Positions 11,750-22,705 of a stretch of DNA of 64,000 nt are shown piece after piece. Numbering within the stretch: the stretch's first letter is position 1; each line of letters opens with the position of its first letter. The notes beneath the pieces are model-generated. The model did not search any database and was not told the DNA's origin. It saw only the letters and a list, made by a program, of their open reading frames with translations. Source of the stretch: Isoetes taiwanensis (taxonomy: Eukaryota; Streptophyta; Lycopodiopsida; Isoetales; Isoetaceae); the NCBI GenBank assembly GCA_021234155.1, contig JAJEKV010000002.1, positions 17,296,041 through 17,360,040 on the forward strand. Reading direction: 5' to 3'. The translations under genes and the position numbers were made by a program.

Positions 11750-11894
11750 GAATACGGCCGTATTCTCTGTAGAATACGGCGAATACGAAATTTAGAAAAA
11801 AATCGTATTCGAAAAATACATACGCCGTATTCAAATTGTAAAATAGAATACGCCCGTATTCTCAAGAATACGGGCCCAAATACGGCCGTATTCA
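11750..11894. repeat. Cluster of GAATACG / CGTATTC motifs in both orientations
   Basis: About ten copies of the 7-mer GAATACG or its complement lie within 145 bases, some as perfect palindromes (GAATACGGCCGTATTC at 11750). The same word recurs at the outer ends of the giant hairpin (about 12140-12190 and 13155-13245). Dense inverted short motifs are typical of subterminal regions of hAT-like DNA transposons; that reading is inference. 11895-12094 has no recognisable gene. Confidence 0.7.
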
Positions 11895-12094
11895 GTTTTT
11901 AATGAAAAAAAATTTCAACGCAAAGGGGAAATTTTTTCCCTCTGTTTTCTTCATCTCTTCTCTGTTGTTTCCGTCTGTGGTATGTACTCTAACGAACGGC
12001 GCCCGACCTTCTTTTGGAGCAAATAATGCAGCCTCGAGTACCCCTGGATTGAATACACGAAAGCTTGATCTTTGGCCCGATGCATTGTAAGCCG

Positions 12095-12637
12095 GTGACA
12101 TAATCGCATCTGAGGAAATGAATCTGAGGGGACCGAAAATGAATACGGAATCTGAATCATTGAAATCGCATCACGGAGAATACGGAATATTCTCTTAGAA
12201 TATTCCATAAAATATCATATTTGTACTTGATCTTTTCAGCTTAATCTCTATTTTTTAAATATGAAAACTGTAAATTCTTCTATTGCAATAATAACAACAT
12301 TAAGGGAAGAAAACATAAAAGTAAAATTTATCATACTAAAAGATAAAAGTAACTCAAAAGTTAAAAGTCAAGTTTATCATATTATAAAACATAAAAGTAA
12401 CTCAAAAGTTTTGTTACGTTACATCACCATAGTTTATATGTAGATAAGATATAATAAACCAACATAGAAAGGATATAATCTTGTCACTCACGGGTAGAGA
12501 GGAGGATGGAACAAATTCAACATCGTGATGGGGCTATAATCATGATCCTCCCCATGAACTTCACCATACCAAGAACCACTACCAACATTTTCAAGTCTAA
12601 TTTTCAACATTTTGTGGTAAATTTGCAAGTCTAATTT
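12095..12637 (+). repeat. Left arm of a giant inverted repeat
   Basis: This arm is the near-perfect reverse complement of 12711-13250. Over 12261-12443 the two arms encode the same 60-residue dummy frame with no difference. The few mismatches are near 12475-12495, near 12520 and in the outer 100 bases. The arms enclose a 73-base loop (12638-12710) made of CAGAATACAGTAA-like words. Confidence 0.93.
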
Positions 12638-12710
12638 GGTATTTCTTGTTCTTCTACATAGTTACAGAATACAGTAATTCATGTATATACAGTAATATAC
12701 AGAATACAGT

Positions 12711-13250
12711 AAATTAGACTTGCAAATTTACCACAAAATGTTGAAAATTAGACTTGAAAATGTTGGTAGTGGTTCTTGGTATGGTGAAGTTCATGGGGAG
12801 GATCATGATTATAGCCCTACTGCTGATGTTGAATTTGTTCCATCCTCTCTCTACCCAGAGTGACAGTATCATATCCTTTCTATGTTGGTTTATTATATCT
12901 TATCTACATATAAACTATGGTGATGTAACGTAACAAAACTTTTGAGTTACTTTTATGTTTTATAATATGATAAACTTGACTTTTAACTTTTGAGTTACTT
13001 TTATCTTTTAGTATGATAAATTTTACTTTTATGTTTTCTTCCCTTAATGTTGTTATTATTGCAATAGAAGAATTTACAGTTTTCATATTTAAAAAATAGA
13101 GATTAAGCTGAAAAGATCAAGTACAAATATGATATTTTATGGAATATTTTAAGAGAATATTCCGTATTCTCCGTATGCGTATTTCACGTATTCATATTCC
13201 ATATTCATTTTCGGTTCCCCGTATTCATTTCCGTATGCGTATTATGTCAC
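12711..13250 (-). repeat. Right arm of the giant inverted repeat
   Basis: Reverse complement of 12095-12637, about 540 bases. Its outer end carries GTATTC/GTATGCG words and stops at ATTATGTCAC, matching GTGACATAAT at 12095. It is followed by a short tandem pair (TGTCGCAGTCGCCAGT twice, 13257-13301) and then gypsy copy B. No protein is encoded. It could be a foldback element or the product of a head-to-head rearrangement. Confidence 0.93.
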
Positions 13251-13299
13251 TGTGCCTGTCGCAGTCGCCAGTATTGGTGCTGTCGCAGTCGCCAGTCTT

Positions 13300-14823
13300 G
13301 GAAGATATACTTGATTACTCGAACTCAATGGAGGAACCCTTTCAGCATTTAGAGCAAGTGCTTAAAATGTTACGATCCAATAAGTTGTATGCCAAAATAT
13401 CTAAGTGTGATTTCGTCAAGCAAAGGGTTGTTTACTTGGGTCACATATTGTCGGGAGATGGAGTGTCTCCAGACCCTAGCAAAGTACGGGCAGTACAAGA
13501 ATAGATTCAACCTCAGAATGTTCATGAGTTGAGAAATTTTCTTGGGTTGGCTACCTATTATCGAAAATTTGTGCCTAAGTTTTCTAAGGTAGTAGCCCCG
13601 CTCACTGATCTTTTGAGAAAAGGTACATGTGGAGTCCAGTGTTGAAGATACCTGACCTCAATGAGCCATTTGAGGTATACATGCATGCTTGTGGGCAAGC
13701 TCTGGGACCTGTGCTTATGCAACAAGGTCGTGTTAAGCTTAATCAAGCGGAATGGAATTATGCGACATATAAGCAAGAACTAATGGCTATAGTTCATGCA
13801 TTGAAGACGTGGTGGCACTACTTGAGATGTGGTATCAGTAAGGAGCCGCGCAAGTTTGTGGTTTATAATGACCACAAGCCTTTAGGGTTTTTGCAAAGCC
13901 AGGTGGAGATTAGCCCTAGACAAGCTAGGTGGTTTGACTTTTTGCATGAGTTCCATTTTAGTATTGAGCATACCCCTGGAAAGAATAATCCGGTTGTGGA
14001 TGCCTTATCCAGGATCAAGCATTTGAATACTTTAATTGTAGGGAAGAATATTATCTTCCAAAGGATTAAAGACGCATATTAAGAAGATAAGCAACAACCC
14101 GCAGTAACCAAATCTGGGGATTGGTGGACTGAGCGAGATGGGCTATACTTTTATAAATCAAGGATTAATGTTTCATTGCATGCTAATCTTTGGGAGTTGA
14201 TATTGCGTGATCATCATGAAACCCCCCAAGCTGGGCACAGGGGTGAGTGGAAGACCCATGAGTTGTCAAGTGGCACTACTATTGGCTAGACATGAAGGAA
14301 CAAGTCTGAGACTTGGTTTCACATTGTTTGACATATCAAGCTGTTAAAGCTGACCATGGTCGTACCCCGGGACTATTACAACCTACACCTATACCATTGC
14401 AAACATGGGAGTGTATAAGTATGGACTTCGTAGTCACTTTGTCTAGAACCATAAGGCAAAATGCTCAGGTGTGGGTGATTGTTGATTGTCTAACTAAGTA
14501 CGCCAAATTTGTGGCCTTAAAGGAAGATGCTACTGGTCCAGATGTCGCAACTGCATATATGAGATATGTTTTTCCTATTTGCCTTTTTCTATCATAAGTG
14601 ATAGGGATACCAAGTTTACAGGTCATTTTTGGAAGGACCTTATAAAAGGTCTTAAGATACGATTAAGAATGAGTAGTGGTAACCACTTACAAATGGATGG
14701 CCAAACCGAGAGAATCAATATGATCCTGAAGGATATGTTGAGAAGTTTTGTCCATGAATGCCAAACTCGTTTTAGGAGTATTTGCCTTACCTAGAGTTTG
14801 TGTATAACAACAGCCATCATATA
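13300..14823 (+). pseudogene. Ty3/gypsy copy B: RT end, RNase H and integrase
   Basis: Starts inside the reverse transcriptase just after the VDD motif region (DYSNSMEEPFQHLEQVLK), then [16 protein letters not shown], RNase H with DHKPLGFLQ and NPVVDALSR (13627-14082), the integrase zinc region (about 14210-14290) and core (14313-14794) with MDFVVTL, ISDRDTKF and GNHLQMDGQT. It is the same family as copy A in opposite orientation. Copy B lacks two short pieces that copy A has: the linker after LLRK and the IAYENR residues. It is cut at 14823 by the LTR of the next element, in the codons for an EFVYNNSHH-like motif. Confidence 0.87.
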
Positions 14824-15392
14824 TGTTTAGGGTCTGGGTTCGAGATCCTCTGTAAGACAGTCCTCTGTGAGGACCCTTGGATCAAACAGTAGGCTGGCTG
14901 AGTGTCACGCAGGATTTTGCAAAAGAACAGAAAGAAGGAAACAGGAAAGAACAACCAACAACAAAGGAAGGAAATAAGACTTTCTTGATGTCACTGAGTG
15001 TACATGAGCTCTAGAAAATCGAGAGAAAAACTAGAGACAAGGACTAAAGCTCATCTAAAAACCTGAGTTCTATCTCTACTCATATATATAGTACAACGGC
15101 CTTGGGCCCAAAATAGGTGTTTGGCAAGTCTCGCTACCAACTCCTGGATCAAAGCCTGATTTTTCAGGAATGTGACAGTGCCTTCTTTATGTGCCTGGAG
15201 TCACGCTAATTATGGACTTTACTTTTGCAGGACCGTCATTTATCTGTTCTTTGTCTCTTCTTGGATCCTGGCGTGGTCTTCGGCGTGGTCTTCGTCGGGG
15301 GTCTACTTCTAGATGGTTGACCTGGTCCCTTATTCCTGCCCTGACCCGTGGTCTTCATGAATAGTCCTGTACCTGGACGTACAGGACTAACA
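14824..15392 (-). repeat. 3' LTR of the noncanonical LTR element, copy 2
   Basis: On the minus strand it begins TGTTAGTCCTGT after a GGGGGGAG purine tract and ends CCCTAAACA. It shares the TATA-like run with the preceding GGCCCAAGGCC-GTTGTA, the GCAAAATCC-GCGTGACACTC block and the CCAAGGGTCCTCAC block with copy 1. At 569 bases it is shorter than copy 1, mostly in U3. Its outer end cuts the integrase of gypsy copy B, so it inserted there. Confidence 0.75.
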
Positions 15393-16869
15393 CTCCCCCC
15401 ACCAAATGACACTCAGTGGAGAGAAAAGGTGGAACAGATTCAGGAGGCGGGAAAGCAGCAACTGAAAAATCATCTTGACGGCTATGTGGTGGTGACCCTG
15501 AGTGATACGTCGTAATGAGTTCTTGTCATTCCTTGAGAGCCGCAGGAGTATTGAGACTAATGGCCTGAGTTGCGTCAATGAGGAAACCAGACTGCATGTC
15601 TTCAAGGGCACGGTGAGCCTCCGCAGGAACATATTGGCATTCCATCAGAAGACATGTCTGAAGTCCAAAAGCACTGGCACTTGCATGTGGATTACAATAA
15701 TAAATGGGACACTTACATGCTAGAGAACACAACAGAAGGCACTTCAATGCAGCAAAAAAACTGGCTTGGCGGTGAACTGAAGGATCCGGGGAGGTGGCAG
15801 CACGCTCCATAAAACTGGGTAAGACCCCAGGCAGCGTGAGTAGGCGTCTGCCAGCCTCTTTTATTGGGGATATAAATCCAATTACGAGTGCGCTCCAAGG
15901 TATCACCGTCTTGCCAGACCGAGCGACGAACAAAACGGGGATCCCACCTGAGATCGGTGGAAATCTGAGCAGGAGTCCAATCTGCATGACCTTCTAGCAC
16001 CTTGGTCCAAAATGGGAGACGCCAGTCAGAGGTGAGATATCGACGGCATGGGGGTGCTCCCAGAGAGGCATACAAATGAGTATCTGGTTGAGGCTGCATC
16101 GTGGGTTTTTGAGCCTGCTCGTGGAATTCCTGAACAAGATCAGCATCTAAGGTTTGACACCATTGTTCCCAGTCGGAGCAGGGGAGCATGGTGTGTACAG
16201 GAGGAGAGACCCATTCCTGGGGATTGTATGGCTGTCCAGATAAACACGAAGAGTGTTATATCCCCCAAGATGCTGTAAATAAATCTGGGCAAATTGAATG
16301 CCCATATCTTTTGATAAGTTCTTGCGCACTTGTTGCAGAGTCTCAGCAGTCCAGAGAGGAAGGTGATGGGCAAGCTCGGGCATATATTTCTCTTTGAAGG
16401 CAGTGGCTTGTGTCGGATCCTGCAAGCATTTGTTCTCAGGCAACAACAGCCATTGAGCAAGTTCATTGCCACTGAATACACAGTTGGGCCCATCATCAAA
16501 TTTGTCCATGGTATCAGCCAGATAGAAATCATGAAGGACGTAAGCCATCGGCTGAACTAGACGGAAGATGAAAAATTCTGGATCATCACATGTGAGAAGA
16601 CCATAGATCAAGAGAGCACAAAAAAGTCCTTTTATCTTTAATGGAGAGATCAGGCCATATATTAAGGAGATCAGGGCTGCTGAGGGGCTCATGAATCTTG
16701 TTGTTTGCTGAATACCAAGGAAAAGATGACGGCGGGAGACCACATAGTCCAAATAGCTTGAGGGAGTTGAGAAATCCCGTGGAATTGTCAGAGCTAGCTG
16801 AAGGTATGTCTCATGTTGACTATGAGCATCTTCTGCAAACTGGATAGCTTGATGGACCTGATGTTCCAA
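15393..16869 (-). pseudogene. Conserved C-terminal protein region of the noncanonical LTR element, copy 2
   Basis: Three overlapping frames (16147-16869, 15713-16189, 15526-15987) form one protein region broken by two frameshifts. It starts just after the coiled coil (KDNKIRDLEHQVHQ), runs through SPSAALISLIYGL, LYASLGAPP and NWIYIPN, and ends with a piece matching the C-terminal piece in copy 1. A cysteine-poor, Trp/Pro-rich composition is seen. I do not recognise the family. Conservation of order between two distant copies suggests a real element-encoded protein. Confidence 0.65.
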
Positions 16870-17013
16870 GTCACGGATTTTGTTATCTTTCTCAGCAAGG
16901 AGACGGGACTGATCACAAATTTTTCGGTGTGAGTGCGTGACTTGTGAAGAGGAAGGGTCTTGAGTAGAGAGCTGGAGCTGAAGACTTGCAATCTCTGTGC
17001 CATCAATGAGCTT

Positions 17014-17454
17014 CTACTTTTGAGCTTCTGCAACCTGAGCCTGTAGAGGCGTGACCTGTGTCTGAAGTGCTGATACTTGACTTTCGAGAAGAGATATACG
17101 ATCATCTCTAAGGGCAACCTGCTGTAGCTGATTGTTGTAATCTGTGAATAGATCTGTATACAATGTCTGGAGATCAGTAAGAAGCTTATCCTTATCTTTG
17201 AGTTGAGCCAGAAGTTCTTGAATTGTGGTCTGCAACTGAGCTTGCTAATCTGCGAGCGTGGTGGTCTTTTCCTGTTCGGCCTGGAGGGCCTCACGGGTCT
17301 GTAACAAAGCAGCATGCTTACTTTGGAGGCTGTCTTCTAAGGATTGCACTTGCGTGGTGGCAGTCTGTAGATCACGGTAAACAGCATCTGTGGAATCCAT
17401 GTAATGCTGGATCCCATTCATAAAGTGCTCTTGAGATTCTTGAAGTTTGAGCAT
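17014..17454 (-). pseudogene. Coiled-coil segment of the element protein, copy 2
   Basis: Frames 17245-17454 and 17014-17235 are in phase around a single stop. Together they give about 145 residues of heptad-like sequence rich in Leu, Gln and Glu (for example LLAQLKDKDKLLTDLQTLY and SLLESQVSALQTQV). The pattern predicts a long parallel coiled coil, as in some capsid-like or structural proteins. It lies between the N-terminal frame (18176-19000) and the conserved C-terminal region. Confidence 0.6.
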
Positions 17455-18175
17455 TCTTGAACAACCTGCTCATACTGATAGAGGGCACGCCAGGACGGAG
17501 GAGCTTGCAGGGGTTGAACTTGTAATTACTGGTGTGGTCGGGCAGATGGGGTATGTTGGGAGACTTGTTGAGAGTGGGAATTTTCAAGCTCTGTGCCACG
17601 TGTACCTTTTAATAACATTAAAACCATAGCAAACCTTTTTACTTACATTTAAATAACATTGGCCCCTAGGGCCTTACATTAACATTAATATCTAATGTTA
17701 ACCATGTAAGCTTATGGGTTCTTTGAACTGTTGCAAAACAGAAGGGAACGAGCTCGTATCAGATCCGACTGCCAGATCTCTAAGTGAAGCTGCAGAGGGC
17801 AGATCGGGATGAAACAAAAGCCTAGGTAGGCCGGTTTTGGACATGCAAGACTGCCAATAAGCTCTAGATAGAGTATTATACGACTCAGAGGAAGAAACGA
17901 GCTAGGGAAGGAAACCGGATCTTGAGAAATAAGCCCCGATTCTGCTGTGATTGATTGATGTTGGATTCAATACTTAGGCTGGGAATTCGGATTTGGATTC
18001 CGAGGCTGTCGAAATGCATCCGATAGGTGCTGACCTCTGGGGGATTCTCCAAAGGAATCCGGGCTTCTGTGTGGAAGTTCACATAGCAGTAAGCCGATAG
18101 GATTAGCGAGGGGGATCTGGGATCCAAGGTGCGGGTGGAAGCTAGTTGGCGTTAACACGCGGGCAGAGATTGTTC

Positions 18176-19000
18176 TTAAGGGAAAATTTTTGCGTTGTAA
18201 CAATGTGGCACACGATAGGGAGAAGAAGATGGTTGTGGACGGGAAGTTTCTTCCTGAAGGTCTTTGACAGCAGAGATGATGTTTGATGGCTGATGAGTGG
18301 AGGCTTGAGAGGTAGTATCCAGATGAGTAGGAGAAACTTGACTGGGAGCTGAGAGACAATGGTTAATGATGGCTTGCATGTGGGCACCCATGGCAGATTC
18401 TAAACCAGAGGCGGGGGAGTGAGGGATGCGATCAACTTCATAACACAAACGGTGGAATAAAATCTAAGGCCAATCAATAGGATGCTGAGAGTGGATGGCC
18501 ATGATAGCAGCATGAAAGAACTGTGTTCTTGATGGAGTATCCATAGAACTTGCGCCACAAGAACTTACCAAACCTTCATGGGGTTTGGCAATATTTGTAA
18601 GCTTATGAGTGGTGGCCGCATAAGGAGTTTGGCCATGCTTGGTGATATCTTGATCATGCAAAGCAGCCCAATTTCAAGAAGGGGTGCGGATAGGCAATTG
18701 AAATACCTGGGCTAGAAGAGCCGAAGTGAGGAGGATACGAGTCTGATCAACCTCTGTCAGATAGCCTTCATTAGTTTTGACCAGATGAGCGACAAACTGC
18801 CAGAGTTGGAGCGGATTTGGAGCAGGGAGTTCTTGCCGGGAGAACTCAAATAACCCTGTGCGTTTTTTCTCGACTTGCACCTTCCAAAGGATCCCGAAGA
18901 ATAGAAGTGGAGAAAACCATCGATTCAAAAAGAGTCGGATCTCTGGGGACAGTAACTGAAGAGTAGGGAATTTAGGAGAAGCAGCCACGGCGACGAGCAA
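18176..19000 (-). pseudogene. N-terminal frame of the element protein, copy 2 (possible gag-like)
   Basis: Frames 18674-19000, 18464-18661 and 18176-18448 share one phase, separated only by two stop codons, so this was one frame of about 275 residues. It contains a helical region (LWQFVAHLVKTNEGYL, QTRILLTSALLAQVFQLP) and a Pro/Ser-rich tail. The helical pattern is reminiscent of plant transposon gag-like domains; that is a weak inference. 17455-18175 between this and the coiled coil is poorly conserved and holds a short hairpin near 17680-17700. Confidence 0.5.
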
Positions 19001-19953
19001 AGAGAAGAAAGGAAGGCGGAGGAGGGAAAGCGGAAGACGGAGGACGAAAGAGATGCGAAACGTTTTAGGGTGCGCGACTGTTTAGGAAATATGTTTTAGG
19101 AGTGGTAGTTGAGCCGTTGATGGTGCCAGATGGCGGCAAATCCAAAGGAGACGATTGGGAGGCAAAAATTTGGCTAAGTCCCCAAGCGGTAAGAGAAGAG
19201 CAAAGGATTGGTGGAGATGAACAAGGATGCACGGTAGGATGTGACAGCTTGATGAAGGTACAAGTAACAATGGCAGACGGGCGTAGTATGAAGGAATAAT
19301 AATTAATACAGGCAACTCGAGAGTCTAACATCATAAAAATGGGTGGCAGATTGTACCATGACTAGATTTGCGGCTGGATAGCAGAATCTTGAATTAGAAG
19401 GTGCGTTGCATGCAGACACGTTAGCCAAAAATTGATTGGACCATGTCGGCAGGCCTTTAGGCGGCATGGCTATATAAAGCGAGCAGTGGGCGAGCAGAAG
19501 ACAACAGTTGGCGATGATGGATAGCGAGTGCACCATGACCCGGAACTATAATGAGTGGATTACTGCAAAGATGAACGTGCTGGACCTCTGAAGCTGCGGA
19601 ACCGCGGCATATCCATGGACGGATGGTGTGCCGGAATGGCTGAACACCCTGATCCTCCGACCAACCCCATGGAGGTTGTGATTCACCTGCGCTGGAACCA
19701 TGAGCAGTGCCTCTACCACATCCTCCGTGTGGCCTCTGCTCCGAACCCGGAGTAGGGGTCCCTGTTAATGTAGGATTTTGTATATAGGGCTCAGTCCATA
19801 GCGAAAATATATGGGCAATGCCCAAATTTTGTGTTTCTCGCGATATAATATAAATAGCCTTCTACTCACTGTAATAAATTCTAGATAATCAGATCTTGTT
19901 CTTCTTCTTTATAGCCACAATAAATTTTTCAGAGATATCATCCAACCAATTTT
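19001..19953. other. Element flank with a TATA-type promoter and a short frame
   Basis: A TATA box (CTATATAAAG, about 19471-19480) is followed about 45 bases later by ATGATGG and a short GC-richer frame that breaks at 19599. Another frame, 19555-19755, overlaps it. A/T-rich sequence with ATATAATATAAATAG (about 19842-19856) follows. This looks like a decayed transcription unit, perhaps part of an LTR or retroposon. No 5' LTR matching 14824-15392 was found here, so copy 2 appears 5'-truncated or rearranged. Confidence 0.3.
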
Positions 19954-20690
19954 CTATTGGATGATGTTGTACATATGTAGCAACACTATTAGCATAAGAA
20001 AGGCCCAACAATCATGGCTAAAAACTCTGGTAAAATAGTCTCGATCACCTTGCTCAGGATTGAAGGTGATAGGAGTGACTATAGTGTGTTTGGCATTTTT
20101 GTACCCTTTGTACAGATGGTCATCAACTAAGAGTGTATTGACCACTTTATATGATCCCGCAAGAGGTTTGTGGTTGTACACTTTCTCCAGAATCTTGAAG
20201 TTAATATTGCTTTTATTAACTTTAGTGCATGCTCTAGTGAGTTCCTTGAGACCCCACTGGAATATTAATGCACTCCTTATATCTTCTGGAAAGCACTTTT
20301 TAGTTATCAGGTTCAAGATGGTACCATCGAAATCAGCCCATATTGCAATGTCAATTGGTTTATACACCAACCAAGAAACTCGAATAAACCTTTCCTGAGT
20401 ACCACTGTCTTTGTTTTGGAAAGCATCAAAAGTTCTAGTGGTGGATCCACACTTGGTATGACATTCCTACTAGTTTGCTCGTAGAATTTTCCAAGCACAC
20501 CATTGAAATCAAAGATCAATAGTTTTTTAGACAACCTGATTCTCTTGATGGCTGGAGATGATGCACAATCACTTTCAAGTATAATAAGATCCGTTTTCTT
20601 CTTTTTGAACAACATGCCCCTACCAGAATTGTCAGGTACTAGTAAAAACAACAAGAAATAATGGTCAAATATTGAGGAAGGACGAGACAA
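19954..20690 (-). pseudogene. FCP1/NLI-interacting-factor-like phosphatase, frameshifted
   Basis: Two overlapping frames (20313-20690, then 19954-20370) together cover an FCP1-homology (HAD-type) phosphatase domain. The first has the catalytic loop KKLLIFDFNGVLG, where the D-x-N-G form is common in a plant subgroup, and then KGLFEFLGWCIN. The second continues IAIWADFDGTI and later LLVDDHLYK, the late acid motif. The switch of phase lies near 20340-20365 and needs a single-base change. Intact members dephosphorylate Ser/Thr, for example in the RNA polymerase II tail. No introns are seen, so this may be a decayed retrocopy or an isolated exon. Confidence 0.75.
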
Positions 20691-21309
20691 AAAAGAAGCA
20701 AAAAAGAAGCTAGGAAAAAAAAAATGAAACCTTTTAACTCATAGTAAATCGGCAAACCGATATTGATTCTTCAACACCAGCAATCGCTTATGCTGCTAAC
20801 GAAAATACAAATGTTCCCTCATCACAGGGATATGTTTATCAAGTAAAAATCATCAGAAGCTTATCTGCCGTTTTTTTTGTTGGACATTGCCTTGTCTTCA
20901 CCATAGCTACGTATGTAAACGTTCAGACTTTCGTCATACTGCATCTACTTTGGAAGAAATATTAAGGACATAAGTAGAAACGAAAGCAGAGCATAAATGA
21001 CTCTTATCTGGCATCGACCCCTTTCATAGATCGCTCCAAGCTCAATCTATCGCCATAGCCAAATCTAGCTTGCATTTTCAAAATGGTCCACAATAGATAT
21101 AAAGAAAAAAATCATTGACATAACATGTGCAGAAGGAGCTGAGGATGATCGGCAAGCTATTATATTGTGCTCTACACCCACCATAGTCATCAAGAGAAGT
21201 AGCCACAGGGGCATATTCAGCTATGGCGACCCCTCCCCCCACTGCCGTAAAGAAACCCATGGAAAAGATAAGAGAGAATAAGGACTGTATATATCTGATA
21301 TATATATGT

Positions 21310-21680
21310 TCTTATGTTTGTCCTCCTAAATCCGACCGTTGATCCGAGATCCTACGGCTCACGTGGCTTTGGGATGTATCCTACGGCCCAGATGGCTTGG
21401 GAGTTTGTGTATAGACTATATATGTAAGCGATCCTACGGTCCAAGTTGATTTGATCCTGATCGTCGGTCCAAGATCCTACGGCTTACGTTGCTTTGGGAC
21501 ACATCCTACGGTGCACATGGCTTTGGGAATTATATGTAATCGATCCTACGGTCCAGGTTGTTCTTGATCTTGATCGTCGATCTAGAATCCTACGGCTCAT
21601 GTTGCTTTAGATTTTTGCCACATGGCACGATCTCGGCCCTTGATCGGGTCCAAGATCCTACGGCCCACGTTGAATGCTCA
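21310..21680. repeat. GATCCTACGG-type interspersed tandem repeat
   Basis: ATCCTACGGC/T followed by CAC/CCA and a variable spacer is repeated roughly every 30-70 bases, with 'GATCGTCGGTCC' and 'TTGCTTTGGGA' variants. There is no coding content. Region 20691-21309 upstream shows nothing supportable. Confidence 0.7.
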
Positions 21681-21707
21681 TCCTTTAAAGAAAGGCTTTT
21701 AAAATTT

Positions 21708-21785
21708 TTATGTTGTGTGGGGGATTTGAACCTTGATCATTGACCCCCCCAGCCCCCCATTCTAACCACTAGACCAAGTATTAAT
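21708..21785 (-). repeat. tRNA-derived SINE-like fragment
   Basis: On the minus strand TGGTCTAGTGGTTAGAAT matches a pol III A box and GGTTCAAATCC, about 45 bases on, matches a B box. The spacing and the surrounding CCCCC fit a tRNA-like head. It does not fold into a full tRNA cloverleaf by eye, so a SINE or tRNA-related repeat is preferred. Confidence 0.5.
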
Positions 21786-21839
21786 TCTATGAATAATTTA
21801 TATTTCAAATATACTTAAGGGTAACAATCCAGTTAAGAT

Positions 21840-22590
21840 AAAATGGAGTATAACATTCTAACTAGTTCAAAAGAGTTCTAAAATGTTCTGGAAGGCTCTA
21901 GAAAGTTCTAGAATCTTCTAGAAAATTCTAGAACATAAGAGAATCTGGGGGGAATCTATGAAAATTCTTCCAGAAAGTTTCAAATTGTTCTAATAGGTTC
22001 TAGAATGTTTGAGAATGTAGGAATCCATGGGAAGGTAAGAGAATCTAGGGAAATACTTCCAGAAAGTTCTAGGATATTTTGAAAGTCTCAGAATGTTCCA
22101 GAAAGTCTTAGAATGTTCCAGAAAGTCTTAGAATGTTCTAAAAAGTTCTAGAATGTAAAGGAATCCAGGAGAATCTAACGGAATCTAATAAAATCTCATA
22201 AAATGTGAGAGAATCTAGGAAAATATTTACAAGCCTAAGGGAATCTCTTAAAATCTAGGGGATCTAAGGGAATCTTCATAAAATCTAAGGCAATCTAAGA
22301 AAATGTTGATGAAATCTTAGAGTATCTAGGGGAATCTTTATAGAATCTCTTTGAATCTCATATAATGTAAGGGAACCTAAGGTAATCTCATAAAATCTAA
22401 AGGGATCTAAGGGAATCTAAGGGGATCGTCATAGAATCTTGGAGAATCTATGGAAATCTAATGGAATCTAGAGGGAATCTTATAAAATTTAGAGGAATCT
22501 CCACGAAACCTCCAAGAGAACCTTGGTAGAATCTTAGAGAATCTATGAATTTAGAGTATTCTCAAGAATGTAGGGCACGACAAGAACTTG
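21840..22590. repeat. Degenerate GGAATCT / GTTCTAGAA repeat block
   Basis: About 750 bases of short, imperfect repeats: first AGTTCTAGAATGTTC-type units, then GGGAATCT-A-AAAATCT-type units of roughly 11-20 bases. The block is purine-rich on the plus strand and lacks reading frames of interest. It grades from one motif to the other, suggesting slippage expansion. Confidence 0.8.
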
Positions 22591-22645
22591 CAGCATAGGA
22601 ACATGCTAAAACTCGAACATGCACCGTAGGACGCATTAGATTTCT

Positions 22646-22647
<2 letters not shown>

Positions 22648-22705
<58 letters not shown>
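22648..22705. repeat. AT microsatellite followed by poly-T
   Basis: About 21 TA units (22648-22690) run directly into a 15-16 base T tract. The following 22706-22940 holds GGGCGTGATTC and CGGCCGTCGATCGG words, related to motifs at 2415-2475 and 21310-21680, and no gene. Confidence 0.9.

Noticed and set aside
12261-12443. Lysine-rich 60-codon frame repeated in both hairpin arms
   Set aside because: Identical only because the DNA arms are identical; the composition is A/T-rich noise and no start context or family is seen.
11750-13250. CRISPR array or bacterial insertion
   Set aside because: The repeats are inverted, irregularly spaced and lie in plant retroelement DNA; no cas genes or prokaryotic features exist in the window.
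21708-21785. Functional tRNA gene
   Set aside because: A and B boxes are present, but no full acceptor stem or cloverleaf could be drawn; called SINE-like instead.
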